Assembly (NCBI GenBank): GCA_031549495.1 | Contig: JAVBPS010000028.1 | Coordinates: forward strand, 1-59,024 | Length of the DNA stretch: 59,024 nt | Direction of reading: 5' to 3' | Origin: JAVBOW01 sp031549495 | GTDB taxonomy: Bacteria; Bacteroidota; Bacteroidia; Bacteroidales; Rikenellaceae | The notes under the pieces: generated by a model | What the model was told of the DNA's origin: nothing | Seen by the model: the letters and a program-made list of their open reading frames with translations, nothing else | Database searches by the model: none | Position numbers and translations under genes: made by a program | Part shown: one piece after another, positions 9,120 through 17,901 of the stretch | Position numbering within the stretch: the stretch's first letter is position 1 | Layout of the letters: each line of letters opens with the position of its first letter

Positions 9120-9161
9120 GTGCGGCCGGGGCGTTCCCCGATGGGCCGGAACCGGCCGCAC
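9120..9161 (+). promoter_or_regulatory. Stem-loop in the sulfatase leader
   Basis: GTGCGGCCGG (9120-9129) pairs perfectly with CCGGCCGCAC (9152-9161). The 22-base loop begins with a GGGG/CCCC pairing option that overlaps the stem. It lies between the candidate promoter and the start codon, with no T-run after it. It could affect translation or message stability; the role is inferred only. Confidence 0.4.
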
Positions 9162-9194
9162 CCGATTGGAATTTATGAATCCAACCATAGCGTC

Positions 9195-11267
9195 ATGAAG
9201 AAAATAACCTATGTCCCGTTACTCGCCTTTCCGCTGATCACGAATGTGGCCGGATGTCAGAGTTCGCCGGAGGCAGAACCCGCCCCTGCGCCCACGCCCG
9301 CACCCACGCCGGCCACGACAGGCCCTAACATCCTGTTCGTGATCTCCGACGACCAGTCCTATCCGCACGCTTCGGCCTACGGGAACACGATGGTCTCCAC
9401 GCCGGGATTCGACCGTGTAGCGGCCGCGGGGGCGCTGTTCACCAATTTCTACGTCACCTCGCCGGGCAGCAGTCCCTCGCGGGCGAGCATGCTTACGGGG
9501 CTTTACCCGTGGCAGATCGAGGAGGCCGGGACACACGCGAGTTCTTTCCCGTCGAAATACGCCTGTTTCCCCGAAGTGCTCAAGCAGGCGGGTTATCATA
9601 TCGGCTACACCGGCAAAGGCTGGGCGCCGGGCAACTGGCAGGTCTCGGGCAGGCCGCACAACCCCGCCGGGCCCCAATACAACACCCTCAAGCTGGATCC
9701 CCCCTACACCGGCATCTCCACAATCGACTATACGGCCAATTTCAAACAATTCCTCGGCGAACGCACGGGCGGGCAACCGTTCTGCTTCTGGCTGGGAACC
9801 AACGAGCCCCACCGCGGATACCAGGTCGATTCGTGGACGCTGGAAGGGATGCCGCTCTCCCGGGCGACCGTTCCAGGATACCTGCCCGGGGATGACGCCG
9901 TGAAGGGCGATATGCTCAATTACACCGTTGAGATCCAGTGGTTCGACCGCCATCTGATGAACTGCATCGAGGAACTGGAACGGATCGGGGAGCTGGACAA
10001 CACCATCATTATCGTCACCGCCGATAACGGCATGTCGTTCCCGCGCGCCAAAGCCAACTGCTACGATTCGGGGGTCCACGTCCCGCTGGCGATCTGCTGG
10101 GGCGCGAAGATCCAGCCTTCGCAGGTGATCGAAACGCTCACCAGCGGGGTCGATTTCTTTCCGACCCTGATGGAGGCGGCGGGCGTGGCGAAGAAGTCCG
10201 GGCTGAGCGGCCAGAGCCTGCTGCCGCTGATGACCGGCAAAGCGTCGGAATACACGGCCGACGCGATCTATGCCGGACGCGAACGCCACTCCTCGGCGCG
10301 CTACGAAAATCTGGGCTATCCGATACGGACCGTCCGCTCGGGGGATTACCTGCTCGTGTGGAATCTCCACCCCGAGCGGTGGCCTGCGGGCGATCCGCAG
10401 GAGATGACCCAGGCCGGCGTACTGCAGACCATGCACAAAGCCTACTACGATATAGACGGGTCGCCTTCGAAGACCTACCTGACCAATAACTATAACGATG
10501 CGGCCGTGAAACCCTATTTCAGCGCGGCGGTCGCCAAACGCAAGGAATACGAACTGTTCAACCTGGCGGCCGACCCCGCCTGCATGAACGACCTCTCGGG
10601 GGAGGCCTCGGCCCAGGGGACGCTGTCGGCGATGAAGCAAAAGCTCAGCGCCCGGCTCCTGGCGACAGGCGATACGCGGCTGGGCGCCAATCCCGACATC
10701 TGGGAATCCTATCCGCGCCTGGATGGCGAGATGCGCTATTTCCCGGCCCCGATACTCGAACAAACCGGGGACTATCCCCGTGGAGGCTGGACTTTCTCCA
10801 TTGATCCGTTCAGCACGTTCGTTGAATCGGGCAACTCCGTCGAAGGCCCGCTGGACGGCATTTCCGGCACCTTCATCGGTCTGGTCAAGCCTGGGAAATC
10901 ATACCTCGGCATCACGAATCCCACGGTGGAAAACGGTGGCTACCTCCATTTCATCATCGACATGAAGGAACCGAAGAGCGTCAACTATTTCCGGATACGC
11001 CACAAGAACGTCGGGAACGTACAGCTCCGGTGGAGGAAATTCAGCCGGATACTGGGCAGTAATAACGGCGTAGACTTTACCGTTATCGATACGGATGTCG
11101 CCGTGACGGGATATGACGTGTCGGATAACATCATGACGCCCAACATTCCTTTCGCGCAGGCGACCTGCCGGTACCTGAAATTCTACGCCGACGCGAACGA
11201 CTGTTGGGATCCTGTGAACGGATACTCGGTACAGATGTCTGAAATTTTTCTGGGAAAAACTGAATAA
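9195..11267 (+). CDS. Lipoprotein sulfatase, Ser-type, with C-terminal discoidin-like domain
   Basis: This is a 690-residue alkaline-phosphatase-fold sulfatase predicted to remove sulfate esters from a glycan at the cell surface or in the periplasm. The start is MKKITYVPLLAFPL, giving a signal peptide with lipobox VAGC (Cys21) followed by a Pro-rich APAPTPAPTPATT linker. The metal-binding ISDDQSYPH region and the maturation motif S92-S-P-S-R96 are present. The serine must be converted to formylglycine by an anaerobic sulfatase maturase, which is not in this window. VTADNGMSFPRAK provides later active-site residues. Residues about 515-690 form an added domain (VNYFRIRHKNVGNVQLRW to SEIFLG) closely like the C-terminus of the lipoprotein at 35951. 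It overlaps the next gene by one base (TAATG). Confidence 0.9.
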   Translation: MKKITYVPLLAFPLITNVAGCQSSPEAEPAPAPTPAPTPATTGPNILFVISDDQSYPHASAYGNTMVSTPGFDRVAAAGALFTNFYVTSPGSSPSRASMLTGLYPWQIEEAGTHASSFPSKYACFPEVLKQAGYHIGYTGKGWAPGNWQVSGRPHNPAGPQYNTLKLDPPYTGISTIDYTANFKQFLGERTGGQPFCFWLGTNEPHRGYQVDSWTLEGMPLSRATVPGYLPGDDAVKGDMLNYTVEIQWFDRHLMNCIEELERIGELDNTIIIVTADNGMSFPRAKANCYDSGVHVPLAICWGAKIQPSQVIETLTSGVDFFPTLMEAAGVAKKSGLSGQSLLPLMTGKASEYTADAIYAGRERHSSARYENLGYPIRTVRSGDYLLVWNLHPERWPAGDPQEMTQAGVLQTMHKAYYDIDGSPSKTYLTNNYNDAAVKPYFSAAVAKRKEYELFNLAADPACMNDLSGEASAQGTLSAMKQKLSARLLATGDTRLGANPDIWESYPRLDGEMRYFPAPILEQTGDYPRGGWTFSIDPFSTFVESGNSVEGPLDGISGTFIGLVKPGKSYLGITNPTVENGGYLHFIIDMKEPKSVNYFRIRHKNVGNVQLRWRKFSRILGSNNGVDFTVIDTDVAVTGYDVSDNIMTPNIPFAQATCRYLKFYADANDCWDPVNGYSVQMSEIFLGKTE

Positions 11268-13105
11268 TGAAACGACGGAATATGAAAAACATCTTCAGGG
11301 CGGCATTTCTGCTCGCCACAATAGCCTGTGTAAGCGTTTCCTGCGGCAAAGACGACGATGGGGGCGCGGAGAAAACCACTCCCCCCGCCGCCACCTTCGC
11401 CCTCACGCCGATCGATAAACTGGACCGGGGGGAATCCCCGCTCAACTCGCACAAGGATGCCGTATCGCGCTCCTCGCTGATGATGAATCAGCGGAGTTAC
11501 GTCGAGCTGGGGCAATCCTCGCTCGGCGTGACCAATCCCTGCTACGCGCGCATCAAGAGGATGGCGAACGGCAATTTCATTCTGTTCTATGAAGAGAACG
11601 AGCACGGGGGCAACATCCACTACGCCATAAGCAATAACCTGAAGCTATGGGAATATAAGGGCAAACTGCTGGCCCAGCGGACCAATATGACCGACCCTTC
11701 GGACGGCAGTACGTATTGGCGCAATTTTTCGTGTCCCGACGCGACGATCCTGCAAAACGGCGATATTTTAGTGACGGCCCAGTACCGTCCGGGGGGAAAT
11801 TACCGCGTGCGCGGACCCTTGAACGGCATCGTGGTGTTGCGCAGTTCGAACAACGGGGCCACATGGAGCGCCCCCATCGACATTTACCAGGGAGTCAACT
11901 GGGAGCCTTTCCTGCTGCAGCTCTCCGACGGCACCATCCATTGCTATTTCACCGACAGCAGCCGCACCGAGATCGTGGCCAAAGACACGGGGACGGCCCT
12001 GCAGGTATCCAGGGACAACGGCAACACGTGGACGCCCGGCTTTGGCAACGCCCCCTACCTGGTCATCCGTTCGAAATACACGGATGGGCGTGTCCGCGAA
12101 GAGTATATCCCGACCTATGGGGCGACCATGACCGCCTATAACGACCAGATGCCGGTGGTGATCCAGCTCAACGAAAGCCGGGAACTTGCGGCCGTCATGG
12201 AAACCGCCAGGCCTGTGTCGGGTTACGACATTACGTTCGCCTACTCGGGCGAGGACGGCGAGTGGGACCATCTGGCCGCGGATCAAAGGGGCCCGGTAGA
12301 GCCGTACCGCAATGAGAAAGCGTTCGCCGGGGCGGCGCCCTATATCGTGCAGTTCCGGTCGGGGGAGACGGTCGTCTCCTATGGTAACGACAGCAAACTG
12401 AACATGAGGATGGGCAATGCCAAGGCCCGCGAATTCGGCGACGCGTACACCGCTTTCTCGGGCGGCGGTTATTGGGGCTCCATGCTTGTGGCCGACCCCC
12501 ACCGCCTGATAGGGATCATGCCGTTCGTGTCCAATGGTTACGTCAAGCTGGCGCAGTTTTTCCTTAACCATGACATTACGGCCACCCGGCGCACCGCGAC
12601 CGTGGACGGCTCGGACGCCGAGTGGTCGGTTAACGACGAATCCCTTTTCGTCGGGGCGAAATCGCAGGCCCAGGCGACGCTCCGCTGCAGCGCCGACGCG
12701 AACAACGTCTATTTCCTGGTCGAAGTGCTCGACAATGCCATAGACGACAGCGATTATGCTACGATCTACCTTTCCCCGGCCTCGTCGGGCTCCATCACCA
12801 AAGACCAGACCTGCCGGATAAAAGTATCCTACAACGGGCTGGTAAGCTCCGAATTCTTTAACGGCGGCACCAGTTGGACGACGGCCGACCTGGGCGTTAC
12901 GGTGAAAACGAAATACCAGAAAGTGAACACCGATAAGGGAGGCTACCGGGCTGAAATATCCATACCGCGCTCGAAGTTGAACATCCAGTCGGGTAAGATC
13001 CTCACCAATTTGGCATTATACGACAAGGTCGGCGGGGAGGACTATATCGTAAGCACCTCTGCGACCAGTACGGCCAAGTGGAAACAGATAAGCGGATTGC
13101 AATAA
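11267..13105 (+). CDS. Sialidase-fold (Asp-box) lipoprotein with CBM9-like C-terminal domain
   Basis: This is a lipoprotein of 612 residues (lipobox VSVSC, Cys26). The N-terminal two thirds resemble a sialidase-superfamily six-bladed propeller, with Asp-box motifs SSNNGATWSAP and SRDNGNTWTPGF. The characteristic segments NWEPFLLQLSDGTIHCYF and YNDQMPVVIQL lie between. Residues about 440-612 (TVDGSDAEW to KWKQISGL) look like a family 9 carbohydrate-binding module. A GH33 FRIP motif is not evident, so sialidase activity is not claimed; a GH93-like exo-arabinanase or another propeller hydrolase is possible. It is coupled to the sulfatase upstream by TAATG, and an alternative start lies at 11282. 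A paralogue lies at 37467-39335. Confidence 0.75.
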   Translation: MKRRNMKNIFRAAFLLATIACVSVSCGKDDDGGAEKTTPPAATFALTPIDKLDRGESPLNSHKDAVSRSSLMMNQRSYVELGQSSLGVTNPCYARIKRMANGNFILFYEENEHGGNIHYAISNNLKLWEYKGKLLAQRTNMTDPSDGSTYWRNFSCPDATILQNGDILVTAQYRPGGNYRVRGPLNGIVVLRSSNNGATWSAPIDIYQGVNWEPFLLQLSDGTIHCYFTDSSRTEIVAKDTGTALQVSRDNGNTWTPGFGNAPYLVIRSKYTDGRVREEYIPTYGATMTAYNDQMPVVIQLNESRELAAVMETARPVSGYDITFAYSGEDGEWDHLAADQRGPVEPYRNEKAFAGAAPYIVQFRSGETVVSYGNDSKLNMRMGNAKAREFGDAYTAFSGGGYWGSMLVADPHRLIGIMPFVSNGYVKLAQFFLNHDITATRRTATVDGSDAEWSVNDESLFVGAKSQAQATLRCSADANNVYFLVEVLDNAIDDSDYATIYLSPASSGSITKDQTCRIKVSYNGLVSSEFFNGGTSWTTADLGVTVKTKYQKVNTDKGGYRAEISIPRSKLNIQSGKILTNLALYDKVGGEDYIVSTSATSTAKWKQISGLQ

Positions 13106-13156
13106 CGATCCGGCTTAATACGCAAACCACAGGCATGGCCGATATCGCTTCGTACT

Positions 13157-14722
13157 CTACCCTTCAGGGCCGAAAAGATAGTTGTGTCCGTTGGTCTTGA
13201 ACCGGTATCGCCGGCGGGGGTAGGGCAGAGGGTCCTCCGTGGAGATCTCCCACCGGAGCATTTGTTCCATAAGTTCCATGCGGATACCCCTGTGCTGTTC
13301 GCAGTCGAACAGGTTCGTCGTCTGGGAAGGGTCTTTCGCCAGGTCGTACAGCCACCCGTTCCCGTCCATGTCGCAGACCAGTTTCCACTCCCCGCGGCGC
13401 AGGGCGCGCATGGTCCCGCTCTGCGTCCAGGTGTTGAGCTCGTCGAAAAAGCCGGGTTCTTCGTGGACCGCGCCTTCGTCCCTATAGTCCGTCCCGTCCC
13501 GCCGGGTATAGTACATGCCGCCGTAGCCCTCCTCAGCCATTACGCTGCCGAATTCAGCCTCCGGGTACTCCCGGCCCTGCAGCATGGGCCACAGGCTGCG
13601 CCCCTGGACCCCGTCGGGGATCCGCGCGCCGATGATCTCGCACACGGTGGGAAACACATCCACGATCGAGACGTGGGCGTCGCGGGCCTCTTTCCGGGCC
13701 ACGATCCCCGGGCCGCTCCACTGCATGGGGATGCGCACCAGGCATTCGTCCATTCCCGCCCCCTTTTTCATCAACCCGTATTCACCCGCGTAATCGCCGT
13801 GGTCGGCCAGAAACAGGATCACCGTGTTATCGTAAACGCCCTGCGCTTTGAGGCTTTCGGTGAGCCGCCGGAGCTGGTCGTCTATCAATCGCATCATCCC
13901 GTGGTATATCGAGCGCAGCCGTTGCAGGTTTTGCCCGAATCCGACATGCCCCATGCCCATCATTTCGGCCAGCAGTTCGTATTCACTCCCTTTCGCCGCG
14001 CGGTCGCCCGCCGAAGTCTTCATCGCAGGCAGCGCTCCCGGCGGGAACATCGAATAATAGGGCTCACAGACCTGGTAGGGATTGTGCGGCTCGGGAAATG
14101 AAAGCCACATCATGAACCGGTCGCCTTCCAGGGAGCCGATCCATTGCAGTGCGTCGCTCACGATCCGGTACGGCAACTGCTCTTCGGCTCCTCCCGGAGC
14201 GGGGGTGAGGGAGGAATAGTATCGGGTCCCTTGCAGGAACCGGTCGAAATCCGCCTCTTTGCCGCTTTTCTGCGTGCCGGATTTTCCCACATGGCCGTAC
14301 TCGCTCCACAGATCGGTTTTTTCGCGGGTCAGGTGGGAATGGTTCTTTCCGACCAGGGCGGTCTTATACCCCTGCCCGCGGGCCACGTCGAACAGGTCTT
14401 TGTCGTAAAACGCGTCGCCGATATTGTGGTTCGACCTGACGCGCGTAGCTTTCGGGAAGCGTCCGGTGAGCATCGAGACCCGCGCCGGACCGCTGGCCGG
14501 CGCACTGGTGTAGGCCCGGTCGAACCACGTCCCCTTTTGCGCCAACTCGTCTGCGAATGGCATCGTCTCCAGCGGATACCCCTCGCGCGCCATCAGGTCG
14601 GCGCGCAGCTGGTCCGCCATGATAACGATGATGTTGGGGGACTGCTTTTCGGATGCGCGGCCCGCCGCCGGCAGGATGGCCAGCAGTCCGGCCCCAGCCA
14701 GGATAACATCGTTCGTTCTCAT
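13157..14722 (-). CDS. Sulfatase, Ser-type
   Basis: This 521-residue sulfatase has an N-terminal signal peptide (MRTNDVILAGAGLLAILPAA). NIIVIMADQLRADL provides the metal-binding aspartates and S77-G-P-A-R81 is the maturation motif, again Ser-type. LVGKNHSHL, FPEPHNPYQ and LADHGDYAGEYGLMKKG contain expected active-site residues, and the C-terminus is typical (LYDLAKDPSQTTNLF). The protein lacks the extra domain found in the sulfatase at 9195. It is the last gene of the long minus-strand run, 10 bases after the GH43 gene, and converges on the sialidase-fold gene. Its substrate is probably a sulfated sugar of the polymer handled by this locus. Confidence 0.92.
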   Translation of the reverse strand: MRTNDVILAGAGLLAILPAAGRASEKQSPNIIVIMADQLRADLMAREGYPLETMPFADELAQKGTWFDRAYTSAPASGPARVSMLTGRFPKATRVRSNHNIGDAFYDKDLFDVARGQGYKTALVGKNHSHLTREKTDLWSEYGHVGKSGTQKSGKEADFDRFLQGTRYYSSLTPAPGGAEEQLPYRIVSDALQWIGSLEGDRFMMWLSFPEPHNPYQVCEPYYSMFPPGALPAMKTSAGDRAAKGSEYELLAEMMGMGHVGFGQNLQRLRSIYHGMMRLIDDQLRRLTESLKAQGVYDNTVILFLADHGDYAGEYGLMKKGAGMDECLVRIPMQWSGPGIVARKEARDAHVSIVDVFPTVCEIIGARIPDGVQGRSLWPMLQGREYPEAEFGSVMAEEGYGGMYYTRRDGTDYRDEGAVHEEPGFFDELNTWTQSGTMRALRRGEWKLVCDMDGNGWLYDLAKDPSQTTNLFDCEQHRGIRMELMEQMLRWEISTEDPLPYPRRRYRFKTNGHNYLFGPEG

Positions 14723-14732
14723 CGTATATCCG

Positions 14733-15728
14733 TTATTTGATCCGGGCCGGGCAGATGATCTTGCTTGCGTCGATCGTCACCCCGTTCGCGGTGATAGCCA
14801 TATCCGTTATATACAACTTGCGCGGCTGGACGGCGGACGCGGAGGCGTGCGCGTGGAAAACATACCTCAGCTTGCCGTCCGCGTCGACAAAAGGCGCCCC
14901 GTGTCCCGTGCCCGCCAGAGCGGGATGCGGGCGGTGAAAGATCGGATTGCCGGCCGATTTCGTCCACGGCCCCAGCGGCGATGGGGCCGTTGCGTACCCC
15001 ACGCCGTAATCCTGGCTCTGGTAATGGTTCGCCGAGTAGAGCAGGTAATATTTGCCCTCTTTTTTCAATACCGAGGGGCCTTCCGCCACTTTGCCCTGCA
15101 CCGTTTCCCAGGGCAGGGACGCTTCTATGCATTTGGTGAGCGTCCCCTCTCGGACGGTCGTCAGGTCGTCTTCGAGTTGCGCCGCCCAGATCACGTTGCC
15201 GTTGGTGAAACGCACGAAGAAGAGGTACGGCGTCCCGTCGTCGTCGATGAACAGCGTCGAGTCGATCGACTTTTCGTCCCTGCGCATCGGTTCCTGCACG
15301 GCCTGCGTGAAAGGCCCGAGCGGCGAGGCGGAGGTCGCCACGCAAATGTGCTCGTCCGCCGAATAATAGAGGTAGAACGTTTCGTTCTTGCTGTTGTAAA
15401 AGACTTCCGGCGCCCAGAACCACCGGTCGGCATACGAATCCTCTTTACTGAGGATGCGCCGCGGGTGTTTTTTCCAATATTTCAGATCCGCCCGATCCGT
15501 GTAATAGGCCTCGAAGCCGTTATCCGAACTCGTCCCGTAAGCGTAATAAACGCCGTCGTGGAAGAGAATATACGGATCCGCCAGGGGCAGATATTGCTCC
15601 AGGACAACCACCCGTTCGCCGCTGTCGCCGCCCGACGGGGCGGTCGCCTTCGAGGCGCACGAACCGGCGAACAGACAAACCAGGCAAACGAACGCCCGGC
15701 CGAATTTGTATGTACGGTCATTTTTCAT
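14733..15728 (-). CDS. GH43 family glycosidase (lipoprotein)
   Basis: This five-bladed beta-propeller glycosidase has 331 residues from the chosen start, MKNDRTYKFGR, which supplies a signal peptide with lipobox AGSC (Cys24). An ATG ten codons upstream gives a poorer signal. GH43 landmarks are LADPYILFHDGVYYAYGTS (general base Asp51), FWAPEVFYNSKNETFYLYYS, IDSTLFIDDDGTPYLFF (pKa-modulating Asp) and KVAEGPSVLKKEGKYYLLYS (general acid Glu). Members of this family act on alpha-L-arabinofuranosides, beta-xylosides or galactosides; specificity cannot be read from the sequence. A 40-base-arm inverted repeat separates it from the GH2 gene upstream. Confidence 0.9.
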   Translation of the reverse strand: MKNDRTYKFGRAFVCLVCLFAGSCASKATAPSGGDSGERVVVLEQYLPLADPYILFHDGVYYAYGTSSDNGFEAYYTDRADLKYWKKHPRRILSKEDSYADRWFWAPEVFYNSKNETFYLYYSADEHICVATSASPLGPFTQAVQEPMRRDEKSIDSTLFIDDDGTPYLFFVRFTNGNVIWAAQLEDDLTTVREGTLTKCIEASLPWETVQGKVAEGPSVLKKEGKYYLLYSANHYQSQDYGVGYATAPSPLGPWTKSAGNPIFHRPHPALAGTGHGAPFVDADGKLRYVFHAHASASAVQPRKLYITDMAITANGVTIDASKIICPARIK

Positions 15729-15798
15729 AAATCCACCCGGATGCGTCCCGAAGTTCATTATAACAGGTCCTGTTTAAAGAGAGGTTTATCCTCGTTGG

Positions 15799-15885
15799 GT
15801 AGCGTTTGCCATCCTGAGCGCAGTCGAAGGATCTCAAACACTCCTTTTGAGATCCTTCGACTGCGCTCAGGATGACAAACGCTAC
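15799..15885. repeat. Long inverted repeat, REP-like element copy 1
   Basis: Two 40-base arms (15799-15838 and 15846-15885) match with one mismatch and enclose a 7-base loop. The core reads ATCCTGAGCGCAGTCGAAGG. Related sequence occurs at 40823-41012 and 45360-45436. It lies just downstream of the GH2 stop codon and may act as a processing or termination structure in the operon. Confidence 0.9.
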
Positions 15886-15896
15886 AAAAAGGATTA

Positions 15897-17717
15897 TTAC
15901 GGCTTCAGGGCGCCGATCACCTCTTCGTTGATCGCCTTGACGCGCTCTTCGATCACCTTGACCACTTTACGGTCGTAGGTCATCAACCCGTTCACCTCGA
16001 TCTCCACGTCGGTGGTCTGGGTGTAGACGGCGGCCGAGAAACCCTTCGCGATCATATCTTTCAGCTCGCGGGCGTATTTCACGTACTCGTCGGTCACCTC
16101 TTCGGGCGAGTTGAACTGGACGTAGCCCCAGTTGCGGTCGGGTTCCCACAGGTGTTCTTTGAGTACGAGCCCTATACCGCCGTACTCGCCCAGGACGGTG
16201 ACGCGGTCGGGATCGTAGAGATCCATTTTCGGACCGGGATAGTTATGCAGGTCGAGGATGTCGCCGCAATGGTAGTGGTTGCCGCCGCTGGCCGGGTTGA
16301 CCAGGCGCGAGGGGTCGTGTTCTTTGGTCCATGCGGCGATGTCGCACGATTTGAACTGGCCCCACGCCTCGTTGAAGGGCACCCACACCCCGACGCACGG
16401 GTAAGCGTAGAGATAGTCCATGATCGCCGCCCATTCGGCGCGGTAGGCGGCTTCCGATTCGGGCGAGCGGACGATCTCCTCGCCGTCGAAATACTTGCGC
16501 ATCTGCCATTGGGGGCCTTGGTCGCCGTTGGGCATGTCCTGCCATACGATGATCCCCAGGCGGTCGCAATGGGTGTACCACCTGGCGGGCTCCACCTTGA
16601 CGTGCTTGCGGATCATGTTGAAGCCGAAATCTTTCGTCTTCTGGATGTCGTACACGAGCGCTTCGTCCGTCGGGGCGGTGTACAGGCCGTCGGGCCACCA
16701 GCCCTGGTCGAGCGGGCCGTAGTGGAAGACGGGCTTGTTGTTGAGCGTCAGGCGCACGATGCCGTTCGCGTCGCGCACGGAGGAGAACTTACGCATGGCG
16801 GCGTAGCTTTTCACCTGGTCGGCCGCTTTGCCGTCGACGTAGAGCACGACCTGCAGGTCGTACAGGAACGGCGAGTCCGGAGTCCAGAGTTTGGCGTCCG
16901 CCGGCATGGCGATTTCGATCTTCTGCCCGCCGTCGCCGGAACCTTCCGCGACCAGCGTGCCGCCGTCATAAACCTTCACCCCGACCGTCGTCCCCTGCCC
17001 GGCGACGACGGGCTCGACAAAGAGTTTATTGTTGTCGATGTCGGGTGTGGTCTTCAGGCCGGCGATGTACTCCTCGCCGACCGGCTCGAGCCATACCGTC
17101 TGCCAGATACCCGTCACGGGCGTGTACCAGATGCCGTGGGGGTTTTCCACCTGCTTGCCGCGCGCCTGGTACCCTTTGTCGGTGGGGTCCCATACGCGCA
17201 GGGTGAGTTTGTTATCGCCCTTCTTCAGCGCGTCGGTCACGTCGAACGTGAACGGGGTGTATCCGCCTTCATGCGAGCCCACCTTCGTGTCATTCACCCA
17301 TACGTCGCACCGCCAGTCCACCGCGCCGAAATGGAGCAGCATCCTGTTCTTCTTCCACTTTTTAGGTACGGAAAATTCCCGCGAGTACCACAGTTCGTTC
17401 TGCTGTCCCACCCTTTTGCCTACGCCCGAGAGGCTCGACTCGACGGCAAAGGGAACGAGGATCTTCCCGTCGAAAACCGACGGGGCCTGCGTCCCGGCCG
17501 GCAGGATGGCGTAATCCCACAGACCGTTGAGGTTCTGCCAATCCGCGCGCTCCATGATCGGGCGGGGATACTCGGGCAGCGGGTTGAGCGGATCGACTTT
17601 GGCCGCCCAATCGGTCTTTATCTTATCTCCCGCGGGGGCCCAGTCGACCGCAGGGGGCGTCACCGAGGTGCAGCCGATGAGCGCTGATAGTAAAAAAAGC
17701 ATGCAGGTTGTTTTCAT
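15897..17717 (-). CDS. GH2 family glycosidase (lipoprotein)
   Basis: This is a 606-residue retaining glycosidase of the beta-galactosidase/beta-glucuronidase family, exported as a lipoprotein (MKTTCMLFLLSALIGC, Cys16). It has the GH2 order: sugar-binding jelly roll (ELWYSREFSVP, FGAVDWRCDVWVND), immunoglobulin-like domain, then TIM barrel. The general acid/base is Glu450 in VPFNEAWGQF and the nucleophile is Glu511 in VLGEYGGIG. The protein ends soon after the barrel, shorter than classical LacZ. The preceding gap of 184 bases holds an AGGTTG/CAACCT hairpin and AT-rich DNA, so it may have its own promoter. The substrate sugar is unknown. Confidence 0.92.
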   Translation of the reverse strand: MKTTCMLFLLSALIGCTSVTPPAVDWAPAGDKIKTDWAAKVDPLNPLPEYPRPIMERADWQNLNGLWDYAILPAGTQAPSVFDGKILVPFAVESSLSGVGKRVGQQNELWYSREFSVPKKWKKNRMLLHFGAVDWRCDVWVNDTKVGSHEGGYTPFTFDVTDALKKGDNKLTLRVWDPTDKGYQARGKQVENPHGIWYTPVTGIWQTVWLEPVGEEYIAGLKTTPDIDNNKLFVEPVVAGQGTTVGVKVYDGGTLVAEGSGDGGQKIEIAMPADAKLWTPDSPFLYDLQVVLYVDGKAADQVKSYAAMRKFSSVRDANGIVRLTLNNKPVFHYGPLDQGWWPDGLYTAPTDEALVYDIQKTKDFGFNMIRKHVKVEPARWYTHCDRLGIIVWQDMPNGDQGPQWQMRKYFDGEEIVRSPESEAAYRAEWAAIMDYLYAYPCVGVWVPFNEAWGQFKSCDIAAWTKEHDPSRLVNPASGGNHYHCGDILDLHNYPGPKMDLYDPDRVTVLGEYGGIGLVLKEHLWEPDRNWGYVQFNSPEEVTDEYVKYARELKDMIAKGFSAAVYTQTTDVEIEVNGLMTYDRKVVKVIEERVKAINEEVIGALKP

Positions 17718-17901
17718 AACGAAACGGATTTTAAAATGTTAAGAGTTTGTTTTGATTTTCCAATCGAAGCGTTTTTTGCTCATTTTCGAGCCGTTTTTTT
17801 CGCCGATTAGAGGAGCATATCGGGAATATGTGACGATAAGCGGCCTAAAAAAATGCCGAAGAGGGGCGAAAAGCGCAAAGGTTGGAAATTCAAAACAACC
17901 T

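Larger units (their letters stand above)
8803..9194. other. Divergent regulatory region HTCS 1 / sulfatase
   Basis: This 392-base gap contains one TAnnTTTG box on each strand and a GC-rich stem-loop in the rightward leader. The middle (about 8860-9010) is GC-rich and shows no convincing ORF or long repeat. An upstream in-frame start for the sulfatase at 9054 would precede the candidate promoter and is rejected. Confidence 0.5.

Noticed and set aside
11267..13105. Calling this protein a GH33 sialidase
   Set aside because: Asp boxes are present but the FRIP motif and catalytic Tyr/Glu pair could not be identified, so only the fold is claimed.
17718..17901. Terminator in the gap between the Gfo/Idh and GH2 genes
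   Set aside because: The AGGTTG/CAACCT hairpin has only a six-base stem and no clean T-run, so it was left unannotated.
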